Shown piece after piece: positions 17,413-25,342 of a stretch of DNA of 64,000 bases. Below the pieces are notes generated by a model. That model worked only from the letters and a program-made list of their open reading frames with translations. It did not search any database and had not been told where the DNA came from. The translations under genes and the position numbers were made by a program. Position 1 is the first letter of the stretch. Every line of letters starts with the position of its first letter. The DNA is from Herbaspirillum sp. alder98 (GTDB lineage Bacteria > Pseudomonadota > Gammaproteobacteria > Burkholderiales > Burkholderiaceae_D), in the NCBI RefSeq assembly GCF_020179755.1, contig NZ_JAIUCY010000001.1, positions 1 through 64,000 on the forward strand. Reading direction: 5' to 3'.

Positions 17413-19686
17413 ATGAGCCTGACTCCAACAGATTCCCCGTTATCAGCCTCACCCCCCTCCCCGCCTCCCTCTCGCCGAGCTGCCGCTTCCGGTCGCCCGC
17501 AAAATCCTTCGGATTCCTCCGCGCCCGCCGTGCATAGCGGTGTCGCCACGTTTGCACACCTGACCCCGAAACTCGAAGAGTACCTGACGCCTTCCGAATT
17601 GAAGAAGGTCAAGGAAGCCTATCGCTTTGCCGACGAGATGCATCTGGGGCAAATGCGCAAGTCGGGCGAGCCGTATATTTCGCATCCGCTGGCGGTGGCC
17701 GAGATCTGCGCCGAGTGGAAGCTCGATGCGCAAGCGATGATGGCGGCGTTCCTGCACGACGTGATGGAAGACCAGGGGGTGAAGAAGGAAGAGTTGATCG
17801 AACGCTTCGGCGCCCCCGTGGCGTCGCTGGTGGACGGCCTGTCCAAGCTGGACAAGATCGAGTTCCAGAGCCAGGTCGAGGCGCAGGCCGAGAATTTCCG
17901 CAAGATGCTGCTGGCCATGGCCCGCGACGTGCGGGTGATCCTGGTCAAGCTGGCCGACCGTCTGCACAACATGCGCACGATGGGCTCGATGCCGCCCGAC
18001 AAGAAGCGCCGCATCTCGCGCGAGACGATGGAAGTCTACGTTCCCATCGCGCACCGGCTGGGCCTGAACAACATCTATCGCGAATTGCAGGAGCTGTCGT
18101 TCTCGCACCTGTACCCGCTGCGCCACCGGACCTTGCACAAGGCGGTCAAGGCCGCGCGCGGCAATCGCCGCGAAGTGGTCACAAAGATCATGGAGTCGGT
18201 CACCAGCACCCTGATCGCGGCCGGCATCCCGGCCCAGGTCGATGGTCGCGAAAAGACCCTCTACGGCATCTACCGCAAGATGCGCAATAAGCACCTGACG
18301 TTCTCGCAGGTGCTGGATGTCTACGGTTTCCGGGTGGTGGTCGACAGCTTTGCCAACTGCTACGTCGCGCTGGGCACGCTGCACTCCCTGTTCAAGCCCA
18401 TGCCGGGCAAGTTCAAGGATTACATCGCGATCCCCAAGCTCAATGGCTACCAGTCGCTGCACACCACGCTGATCGGCCCCTACGGCACGCCGGTCGAATT
18501 CCAGATCCGCACCCGCGAAATGCATCGCGTGGCCGAATCGGGCGTAGCCGCGCACTGGCTGTACAAGGACGACGAAGGCAGCCTGACCGACCTGCAGCAA
18601 CGCACCCATGCCTGGCTGCAGTCGCTGCTTGACATCCAGAAACAGACCGGCGACTCGGCCGAGTTCCTGGAGCACGTCAAGGTCGACCTGTTCCCCGATT
18701 CGGTCTACGTGTTCACGCCCAAGTCGAAGATCATCGCCCTGCCGCGTGGCGCCACCGCGCTCGACTTCGCCTACAGCATCCACACCGACATCGGCGACCA
18801 GACCACCTCGGCCATCGTCAACCACGAACCCGCACCGCTGCGCGCCGAACTGCACAACGGCGACATCGTCGAGATCATCACCTCGCCCACTTCGCGCCCC
18901 AGCCCCAACTGGCTGGGCTATGTGCGTACCGGCAAGGCGCGCTCGGCGATTCGCCACCGGCTGCGCACCGCCAATCGGATCGAATCGCAGACGGTCGGAC
19001 GGCGCCTGCTGGGCAACGCCCTGCAGACGCTGGGCATCGACGCCGACCTGCCGGGCGCCATCGTCGACCGCCTGCTCAACGAATCCAGCGCCAAGACCAT
19101 GGACGACCTGTATGCCGAGATCGGCATCGGCACCCGCATGGCGCCGCTGGTGGCGCGCCACATCATGGGCATGCTCGATGCCGGCGTGAGCGTGCCGCAG
19201 CTCGATCCCGAAGGCCACATGCTGCCCAACAAGCCTGACCCGGTGGTGATCACCGGCAGCGAAGGCGCATCGGCCCAGTTGTCGTCCTGTTGCATGCCGA
19301 TCCCGGGCGACCGCCTGACCGGTTACCTGCGGGCCGACCAGACCCTGATCGTGCATACCCAGGAGTGCGAGACCGCCAAGCGGCTGCACGAGAAGGAACC
19401 GGACCGCTGGATCGAACTGGTCTGGGGCCACGACCTGAATCGTCGCTTCGACTGCCGCATCACCATCCTGATCCACAATCACCGTGGCACGCTGGCACGC
19501 ATCGCCGCCGAAATCGGCGAGGCCGACGCCAACATCGTCTCGGTCGGCATGGACGACGATGGCGGCGCCTCGATGAAATACCTGCGCTTCACCATCCAGG
19601 TCGAAGATCGGGTCCACCTGGCCCGCACCATGCGCGGCATCCGCAAGATCGACAGCGTCGCCCGCATCTTGCGCGAACGGGGCTGA
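17413..19686 (+). CDS. spoT: Bifunctional (p)ppGpp synthetase/hydrolase
   Basis: Makes and degrades the stringent-response alarmone (p)ppGpp. The 757 residues include an N-terminal low-complexity leader, an HD hydrolase domain with the HDVMED motif, a synthetase domain (REKTLYGIYRKM, VYGFRVVVDS, NGYQSLHTT, EFQIRTREMH), a TGS domain (YVFTPKSKIIALPRGATALD) and a C-terminal ACT domain. Because the hydrolase motif is intact, it is assigned as the SpoT/Rel type rather than hydrolase-dead RelA. The gene follows rpoZ by 35 bases. The ATG is at 17413; a Ser/Pro-rich stretch fills the first 40 residues, so a later start is conceivable but not needed. Confidence 0.93.
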   Translation: MSLTPTDSPLSASPPSPPPSRRAAASGRPQNPSDSSAPAVHSGVATFAHLTPKLEEYLTPSELKKVKEAYRFADEMHLGQMRKSGEPYISHPLAVAEICAEWKLDAQAMMAAFLHDVMEDQGVKKEELIERFGAPVASLVDGLSKLDKIEFQSQVEAQAENFRKMLLAMARDVRVILVKLADRLHNMRTMGSMPPDKKRRISRETMEVYVPIAHRLGLNNIYRELQELSFSHLYPLRHRTLHKAVKAARGNRREVVTKIMESVTSTLIAAGIPAQVDGREKTLYGIYRKMRNKHLTFSQVLDVYGFRVVVDSFANCYVALGTLHSLFKPMPGKFKDYIAIPKLNGYQSLHTTLIGPYGTPVEFQIRTREMHRVAESGVAAHWLYKDDEGSLTDLQQRTHAWLQSLLDIQKQTGDSAEFLEHVKVDLFPDSVYVFTPKSKIIALPRGATALDFAYSIHTDIGDQTTSAIVNHEPAPLRAELHNGDIVEIITSPTSRPSPNWLGYVRTGKARSAIRHRLRTANRIESQTVGRRLLGNALQTLGIDADLPGAIVDRLLNESSAKTMDDLYAEIGIGTRMAPLVARHIMGMLDAGVSVPQLDPEGHMLPNKPDPVVITGSEGASAQLSSCCMPIPGDRLTGYLRADQTLIVHTQECETAKRLHEKEPDRWIELVWGHDLNRRFDCRITILIHNHRGTLARIAAEIGEADANIVSVGMDDDGGASMKYLRFTIQVEDRVHLARTMRGIRKIDSVARILRERG

Positions 19687-19728
19687 CCGGGCGGACCGGC
19701 TCACCGGTCTCGCTTCGGTCGCATCATC

Positions 19729-20736
19729 TCACCGCGCCGATGGCGCCATCTCTATCCCTACCGCCTTGCCTGCGCTGCCCGCGGTGTCGGCCCCGACCTT
19801 CTGCTCCACGGCCAGGTGCTGCTCGCAGGCTTCACCGCCCTTGTCGGCGATGCCCCGCTGCAGTTTATCGATGAAGAAATCGATCAACGCCGTCACGCCT
19901 GCCGGCAACTGCCGTCGATGCACATACACCGCGTACAGGGCCATCGCATCGCGCTGATAGTCCGGCAGGATCTGCACCAGCCGGCCCAGGCGCAAGTCTT
20001 CGGAGGCCAGCATGGTGGGCAGCAAGGCAATACCAAGGCCGGCGCGTGCCGCCCGTAGCTGTCCCTGCGCCGTGTTGATGCACAGCGGGGGCATCACCCG
20101 TACGGTCTCCATGCCGTGCGGTCCTTCCAGCTTCCACGTGGTGTGATGCGACGCCTGCGAGGCCGCCAGGCAGCGGTGCCCGATCAACTCGCCCAACGTA
20201 TGCGGCGTGCCGAAGCGCTCGAGATAGCGCGGGCTGGCCACCAGGCCACGATGGCTGTCCACCAGTTTCCTGGCCACCAGGCTCGAGTCGGGCAGCACCC
20301 CGCCGCGAAAGGCCAGGTCGATCCCTTCGGCGATCAGGTCGGCGCGTCCATCGTTGAGGACGAATTCCAGTTGCACCTTTGGATAGCGTTGCATGAATTC
20401 ATGCATCCACTCGATCGAGAAGTTGTCGAAGAAATCCACCGGAGCGGCCACCCGCAGGCTGCCGGCAGGCTCGCCAGTGCTTTCGCTCAGGCTGGTGCTG
20501 GCATGCTCGATATCTTCCAGCCCCGGCGCACAACGCTCGAAGAATTCGCGACCGGCCGCCGTCATGTTGAGCTGGCGCGTGGAGCGCTGCAGCAGCCGCA
20601 CCCCCAATGCCGCCTCCAGCGTTTGCAGGCGCCGGCTGATGGTATTGGGCGGCATGCCCAGGCGCCGCCCGGCGCCGGCGAAGCTGCCGCACCGCACGAC
20701 CTGAACGAAGAGCGAGATGTCGTTGAGATCGACCAT
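19729..20736 (-). CDS. LysR-family regulator, probable control of azoR
   Basis: A 335-residue LysR-type regulator. The N-terminal helix-turn-helix reads MVDLNDISLFVQVVRCGSFA and RRLGMPPNTISRRLQTLE; the effector domain follows from about residue 90. The ATG at 20734-20736 is chosen because it fits family N-termini; the frame extends 15 codons further. A hydrophilic tail of about 35 residues after the effector domain (from about ADKGGEAC onward) is longer than usual. It is divergent from the azoreductase gene across 151 bases, the standard arrangement for a LysR regulator and its target. The inducer is unknown. Confidence 0.85.
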   Translation of the reverse strand: MVDLNDISLFVQVVRCGSFAGAGRRLGMPPNTISRRLQTLEAALGVRLLQRSTRQLNMTAAGREFFERCAPGLEDIEHASTSLSESTGEPAGSLRVAAPVDFFDNFSIEWMHEFMQRYPKVQLEFVLNDGRADLIAEGIDLAFRGGVLPDSSLVARKLVDSHRGLVASPRYLERFGTPHTLGELIGHRCLAASQASHHTTWKLEGPHGMETVRVMPPLCINTAQGQLRAARAGLGIALLPTMLASEDLRLGRLVQILPDYQRDAMALYAVYVHRRQLPAGVTALIDFFIDKLQRGIADKGGEACEQHLAVEQKVGADTAGSAGKAVGIEMAPSAR

Positions 20737-20887
20737 GATAATTACCACCAAATATGGATGAGTGAAATGCGATTCTCGCATCTACCGCCATGAATGGAAA
20801 CTGATTAATCTCTGTTCCATTAACCCGGCGCTGCGGCGCACCAGACATTGCATGCCAGCAATGACGTCACCGAAAAAAGGAAACACC

Positions 20888-21496
20888 ATGAGCACCCTGC
20901 TCCACATCGACTCCAGCGCCCGCACCAGCGGCTCCATCTCGCGTCAATTGACCGCAGCCTTCGTCGAACAATGGCAAGCCAAGAATGCCGGCGCCAAGGT
21001 CATCCATCGCGACCTGGCCAGCGACCCGCTGCCGCACATCACCGAAGCGCTGCTGGGCGCCTACTTCACGCCGCCCGAAGGGCGCAGCCCCGAGCAGGCT
21101 GAACTGATCAAGCAATCCGACCAGCTGGTCGATGAGCTGCTGGCTGCCGACACCCTGGTCATCGGCGTGCCGATGTACAACTTCGCGCCGCCGTCGACCC
21201 TGAAGGCCTGGATCGACCACGTGTTCCGGGCCGGTCGCACCTTCCGCTACACCGAGACCGGCCCAGTGGGCCTGGCCACCGGCAAGAAAGCCGTCATCAT
21301 CCTGTCGCGCGGCGGCATGTATTCGCAAGGCCCGATGGAAGCGCTGGATTTCCAGGGCAAGTACATCAAGAGCGCACTGGCCTTCATCGGCATCACCGAT
21401 GTCGAACTGGTGGTCGCCGAAGGCGTTGCGATGGGCGAAGAAGCCGTCAAGAACGCCGTGGCCGGCGCCCGGCAGCAGATCAGCGCCGTGGTATAA
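20888..21496 (+). CDS. azoR: FMN-dependent NADH azoreductase
   Basis: Flavodoxin-fold quinone/azo reductase that uses NADH and FMN for two-electron reduction of quinones and azo compounds, protecting against thiol and quinone stress. The 202 residues carry HIDSSAR at the start (FMN phosphate binding), PMYNFAPPSTLKAWIDHV, the TFRYTETGPVGL segment and SRGGMYS. AGGA precedes the ATG at 20888; an upstream in-frame extension lacks protein character. The adjacent divergent LysR gene is its likely regulator. Specific substrates cannot be read from sequence. Confidence 0.93.
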   Translation: MSTLLHIDSSARTSGSISRQLTAAFVEQWQAKNAGAKVIHRDLASDPLPHITEALLGAYFTPPEGRSPEQAELIKQSDQLVDELLAADTLVIGVPMYNFAPPSTLKAWIDHVFRAGRTFRYTETGPVGLATGKKAVIILSRGGMYSQGPMEALDFQGKYIKSALAFIGITDVELVVAEGVAMGEEAVKNAVAGARQQISAVV

Positions 21497-21513
21497 ACCA
21501 CGCGTCGTCACGC

Positions 21514-21553
21514 AAAAAAACGGAGCGCCCGATCATCGGTGCGCTCCGTTTTT
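21514..21553. terminator. Bidirectional intrinsic terminator between azoR and the DUF3422 gene
   Basis: Stem CGGAGCGC (21521-21528) and GCGCTCCG (21541-21548), extended by flanking A and T runs on both sides. It ends azoR on the plus strand and the convergent DUF3422 gene (stop at 21572) on the minus strand. Confidence 0.85.
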
Positions 21554-21571
21554 CATGGGATCAAGCGTGGC

Positions 21572-22912
21572 TCAATGATGATCCAGGCTGCGGTGCATGC
21601 GGCGCAACCCCAGCCATACGCACGCCGCCACCAGCGGTACCACCAGGCCGGTGGCCAGGTCAGGATTGATCGGCAGGCCCGCTGCCTTGGCGGCCTTGCC
21701 GGCATAGCCGAACAGGCCGATCACGTAATACGAGATAGCCGCCACCGACAGGCCTTCGACCGCTTGCTGCAGCTTGAGCTGCTGGGCCGCGCGGCTGTTC
21801 ATCGACTGCAGGATCTGACGATTCTGCTCTTCCTGCACGATGCCGATCCGGGTGCGCAGCAAATCGTTGGTATGCGCGATCCGCTCGGCCAGCGCTTCCT
21901 GCCGGCGCGCGATGGCCTGGCAGGTGTGCAGGGCCGGCGCCAGCCGGCGCTCCATGAATTCGCCGATCGTCGGCACCCCTTCGATGCGCGCCTCGCGCAA
22001 CTCCTCGATGCGCGCCTGCACCAGGCTGAAGTAAGCCTGCGAGGCCGAAAAACGATAACTGTTTTCCAGCGAGAGCTTTTCGATGCGCGCCGCCAGCCCG
22101 GTGATCTTGCGCAGCACGCGCTCATCCTCGGCATGTTCCTCGGGGGTGCCGCCCTGCGATTGTTCGGACTGCACCATGGCTGCCGTCAGCGCCGCCAGGT
22201 CGCCTTCGATCTGGTTCAGCAACGGGCCCGAATGCTGCGCCGGCGGCAACCCCAGCAAGGCCATCATGCGATAGGTCTCGATTTCGAGGATGCGCTGGGC
22301 CAGGCGTCCGCCCTGCAGTTCGCGCAAGTCGATATCGCGCACCACGAAGCGCGAGAAGCCGTCCGACTGGATCTGGAAGTCGGTCCAGATCTCGCCGCCC
22401 TGCAATACCTTGCTGGAGCTGATCATCTTGCCTTCGAAGATGCGTTGCATCTGGCGCGACGTGACGGCCGGATCATCGGCGCCAGGCTCCACCACCACAT
22501 GCGCGGCCACCATCAGCTTGCCCTGCAGCGACAGCAGCCATTGCTGCGGCACATGTGACAACGGCGCGCGCGCAAAAGCCTCGGCGGTATCCAGCGGCTC
22601 GTCGTGGGCCTGGGCGAAGGTGTAGGTGGCGAATTCGGTATGGCACTCCCACTTCAGGCGAAAGCGCCCGAAATCATGGAAGAAATGCTTGGCCTCGGCG
22701 CCCGGCGCGACCACCCCGAAATGCGCGCACAGCGCGTCAAGCCGCGCATGCTCGGCCTTGGCGTGCTGATTGCCGTTGCCGTCCTGAGGCCCGAAGACGG
22801 CCAGGTGGGTCAGCGTCTCGGAGCGGTTCAGTTGCAGGAAAGGACGTGAATGCACCTCGGCCGCCAGGACGACGCGTTGCGGATGATTCAGGCTGGCAAA
22901 CACAATGGACAT
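21572..22912 (-). CDS. DUF3422-family membrane-anchored protein
   Basis: A 446-residue protein of the DUF3422 family, known mainly from alpha- and betaproteobacteria and without an assigned function. The N-terminus has the conserved NHPQRVVLAAEVHSRPF; the middle is largely helical with long Glu/Arg-rich segments likely to be coiled coil (about 250-390). The last 60 residues contain two hydrophobic helices (AISYYVIGLFGYAG and GLVVPLVAACVWLGL), so it is probably anchored to the inner membrane by its C-terminus with a cytoplasmic body. The ATG at 22910-22912 follows GGGGAAA. A 7-bp inverted repeat at 22968-22988 lies just upstream and might be an operator. Confidence 0.8.
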   Translation of the reverse strand: MSIVFASLNHPQRVVLAAEVHSRPFLQLNRSETLTHLAVFGPQDGNGNQHAKAEHARLDALCAHFGVVAPGAEAKHFFHDFGRFRLKWECHTEFATYTFAQAHDEPLDTAEAFARAPLSHVPQQWLLSLQGKLMVAAHVVVEPGADDPAVTSRQMQRIFEGKMISSSKVLQGGEIWTDFQIQSDGFSRFVVRDIDLRELQGGRLAQRILEIETYRMMALLGLPPAQHSGPLLNQIEGDLAALTAAMVQSEQSQGGTPEEHAEDERVLRKITGLAARIEKLSLENSYRFSASQAYFSLVQARIEELREARIEGVPTIGEFMERRLAPALHTCQAIARRQEALAERIAHTNDLLRTRIGIVQEEQNRQILQSMNSRAAQQLKLQQAVEGLSVAAISYYVIGLFGYAGKAAKAAGLPINPDLATGLVVPLVAACVWLGLRRMHRSLDHH

Positions 22913-23017
22913 CAAGTTTCCCCGTGATGTTGAAAGTTGGATTGGAAAGCGCAAGCGCCCGGCGACCTGGCATGCGAAAGTCATGCCAACGGCGCGCTGG
23001 AAGGCGATGCAAAAAAC

Positions 23018-23572
23018 TTAGGGAGCGGGATAGCTCACTTCAAGAATCGTCAACTGCTCGACGCCGGAAGGCGTCTGCAGGACCACCTCGTCGCCCTCGC
23101 GGGACTTGGTCAGCGCCCGCGCCACGGGCGAGATCCAGCTGATCTTGCCTCGCAGCGGATCAAGCTCGTCGATGCCGACGATGGTGACCGTATGTTCGTC
23201 ACCGCGCTGGTTCTCATAGGTGATGGTGGCGCCGAAGAACACCTGGTCGCTGCCATGATGGATGGTCGGGTCGACCACCTCGGCCAGGTCCAGGCGCTTG
23301 GTCAGGAAGCGGATGCGGCGGTCGATCTCGCGCAGGCGCTTCTTGCCGTACAGATAGTCGCCGTTTTCGGAACGGTCGCCATTGGACGCCGCCCAGGACA
23401 CGATGCGCACCGTTTCCGGGCGATCGACGTCGATCAGTTGCAACAGCTCGTCCTTGATGCGTTGATGGCCGGCCGGCGTCATGTAGTTCTTAGCGCCAGC
23501 AGGAATGGCCGGCAACGCGATCTCGTCATCGTCGTCGCCGCCATCGGATTCTTTTACAAAGGCCTTATTCAT
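23018..23572 (-). CDS. greB: Transcription elongation factor GreB
   Basis: Stimulates RNA cleavage by stalled RNA polymerase through its coiled coil. The 184 residues include an acidic, poorly conserved N-terminus (GGDDDDE), the start of the GreA/B core (YMTPAGHQRI), the coiled-coil tip region SWAASNGDRSENGDYLYGKK (acidic tip residues D and E preserved) and the FKBP-like C-terminal domain (GDEVVLQTPSG). The YGKKRLREIDRRIRFL stretch favours GreB over GreA. The ATG at 23570-23572 begins MNKAFVKES; no strong ribosome binding site is visible. It is divergent from the MGS-like gene. Confidence 0.93.
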   Translation of the reverse strand: MNKAFVKESDGGDDDDEIALPAIPAGAKNYMTPAGHQRIKDELLQLIDVDRPETVRIVSWAASNGDRSENGDYLYGKKRLREIDRRIRFLTKRLDLAEVVDPTIHHGSDQVFFGATITYENQRGDEHTVTIVGIDELDPLRGKISWISPVARALTKSREGDEVVLQTPSGVEQLTILEVSYPAP

Positions 23573-23775
23573 CCAGGAGCTCGGGAATTCGTTTTTCAGA
23601 TGCGTACCATTGTAGCCGCATGTGGCCCGCGCCGAAGATACAGTTGAACCCTGCAAACACGGTGCGGCTGTACTGCGCGCGCGGCAATACCTGCGATGCG
23701 GCACTCGCGATTTGTGCGCGCCTCGGCGATAATCGCGAGACACATCTTGCCACCTTGCCGCCACTCACCAACACC

Positions 23776-24672
23776 ATGTCCTCACTCGCCCCCCGCTATC
23801 GCATCGGCCTCATCGCCAACCGTGCCCATCAGGATGCCCCCGACTCGGCGCTGGTCCAGTTGCTGACCGGCTCGCGCCACCGCATCGAAGCCTTGCAGCC
23901 CGAACTGATCGTGGTCGGGCGCACCCTCGACGCCATCGAGCAGATGCAGCTGCTGCCCGGCTATCGGCACCTGGTGCGCTTTCCGTATGGACGCCAGGGC
24001 GGCCTGATGAAGCTGGTCTCGCGTACGGTCGACCCCGATCCCGAGCGCACGCTCGATGCGGTGATCTACCTGATCGATCCGGTCGACCCCTCCTCGGCCT
24101 TTCCCGAGGCGGTGGCGCTGAAGCGCCAGTGCGTGATCCACGGCAAGCCTTTCCTGTCGACCCTGGCCGGCGCCCAGGAATGGTTCGAGCTGGAGTCGCT
24201 CGACACCGGCGCCGCGCCCGACTCGGCGCTCGACCATCGCTTCGACCTGAAGCAGGAGAGCATCGCCCTGATCGCCCACGATTCGATGAAGCAGCGCATG
24301 CTGGCGCTGGCCGAGAAGCACTTCGACCTGCTGGACCGCTTTGCGTTTCGCTGCGCCACCGGCACCACCGGCGGCCTGCTCAACGAACTGGCGGCCAAGA
24401 TCAAGGGCGAGGCCGGCCGCAACTGGGTCAGGCCTTTCCTGTCGGGCCCGCTGGGGGGCGACGCCCAGATCGCCGAACTGATCCTGGAACGCCAGTGCCG
24501 ACGCGTGCTGTTCCTGGAAGATCCACACGTGGCGCGCCAGCACGAAGCCGATATCCAGCTGCTCGAACGCGCCGCCCGCACCGTGACCGACTACGCTTCG
24601 TGCATGAGCGACGTCAAATGGGGCGACCGCTGGCTGTCGCTGATCGCCGCGCGTGCCGGATCAGGCCGGTGA
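23776..24672 (+). CDS. Two-domain methylglyoxal-synthase-like protein
   Basis: The C-terminal half (about 160-285) resembles methylglyoxal synthase, which turns dihydroxyacetone phosphate into methylglyoxal. Residues equivalent to the E. coli active site are present: His168-Asp169 and Lys172 (AHDSMKQ), the phosphate loop ATGTTGG, SGPLGGD with Asp229, and Asp249, His256 and Asp259 with the E. coli spacing of 7 and 10. The N-terminal half (about 8-135) looks like a second copy of the fold (IGLIANRAHQD, YLIDPVDPSSAFPEAV) but lacks the catalytic His, Asp and Lys. At 298 residues it is about twice the usual length of roughly 150. The ATG at 23776 has no clear ribosome binding site. Its stop overlaps the next gene by four bases. 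Confidence 0.75.
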   Translation: MSSLAPRYRIGLIANRAHQDAPDSALVQLLTGSRHRIEALQPELIVVGRTLDAIEQMQLLPGYRHLVRFPYGRQGGLMKLVSRTVDPDPERTLDAVIYLIDPVDPSSAFPEAVALKRQCVIHGKPFLSTLAGAQEWFELESLDTGAAPDSALDHRFDLKQESIALIAHDSMKQRMLALAEKHFDLLDRFAFRCATGTTGGLLNELAAKIKGEAGRNWVRPFLSGPLGGDAQIAELILERQCRRVLFLEDPHVARQHEADIQLLERAARTVTDYASCMSDVKWGDRWLSLIAARAGSGR

Positions 24673-25286
24673 CGACACCTCCGTCGCCCGCCGATGGCCA
24701 CCGGCGCGCACGGCTGCGCCGGCGCCTGGCCGCGCCGCTGATCTATCTAGTGGCATTGCTGCTGATGCTCGAAGAATGGCTGTGGGAAGTGACCCAGGCC
24801 GCGCTGGCCCGCATTCCCGCCTGGGGCTGGCTGGTGCGGTTGCAGCAGAAGGTGCAGCAGCTGCCGCCCTACGCCGCGCTGGCGGTATTCCTGGCGCCGA
24901 CCTTATTGCTGTTGCCGGTCAAGCTGCTGGCCTTGCTGTCGATTGCGCATGGTCATCCGGGGCTGGGGCTGTTGATCATCGTCAGCGCCAAGCTGATGGG
25001 CACGGCGCTAGTGGCGCGGGTCTATGCACTGACCCGTCGCAGCCTGCTGGCGCTGGCGTGGTTTAGTCGCTGGCATGACAAGCTGCTCGCATTCAAGGAC
25101 CGGATGATCGCGCAGTTGCACGCCTCTTCCGGATGGCGTGCCGCGCAGCGACTGGCGCTGGCCGTGCGTCGCTGGCGGGGTCAACTGTTCGGAACGCCAT
25201 CGACTGGCGACACCCGTCCACCCCGCTTGCTGCGCCGCCTCGCCGCCCGCATGAAAAAACATCTGCGCAAGTTCGGATCGCATTAA
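24669..25286 (+). CDS. Small membrane protein coupled to the MGS-like gene
   Basis: A 205-residue protein read from GTG at 24669-24671, which overlaps the preceding TGA as GTGA. An open frame runs further upstream but only in the shadow of the MGS-like gene. The first third contains a hydrophobic helix (PLIYLVALLLMLEEWLW) and a second long hydrophobic region (AALAVFLAPTLLLLPVKLLAL and the following LGLLIIVSAKLMGTALVA); the C-terminal 80 residues are strongly basic (RRWRGQ, RRLAARMKKHLRKFG) and probably cytoplasmic. The family is not known to me by function. Tight coupling suggests that it partners or anchors the MGS-like protein, which is inference. Confidence 0.7.
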   Translation: MTTPPSPADGHRRARLRRRLAAPLIYLVALLLMLEEWLWEVTQAALARIPAWGWLVRLQQKVQQLPPYAALAVFLAPTLLLLPVKLLALLSIAHGHPGLGLLIIVSAKLMGTALVARVYALTRRSLLALAWFSRWHDKLLAFKDRMIAQLHASSGWRAAQRLALAVRRWRGQLFGTPSTGDTRPPRLLRRLAARMKKHLRKFGSH

Positions 25287-25314
25287 AAAAGGGCCGCGGC
25301 AATGCCGGCGGCCC
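25284..25314 (-). terminator. Intrinsic terminator of the EAL-HDOD gene
   Basis: Stem GCGGCCC (25308-25314) and GGGCCGC (25291-25297) followed on the minus strand by six T residues, 29 bases beyond the stop of the EAL-HDOD gene. It also overlaps the end of the plus-strand membrane-protein gene, but lacks a T-run in that direction. Confidence 0.8.
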
Positions 25315-25342
25315 CTTCCCTATTCCCTGCGCAGGACGCGAC

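Noticed and set aside
17449..19704. A 751-codon open frame on the minus strand over spoT
   Set aside because: Antisense shadow; spoT shows all expected domains while this product has only Arg/Val/Gly/Asp-rich low complexity.
19693..19709. Hairpin GACCGG-CTCA-CCGGTC after spoT as terminator
   Set aside because: The stem is only six pairs and no T-run follows, so it is not reliable enough to list.
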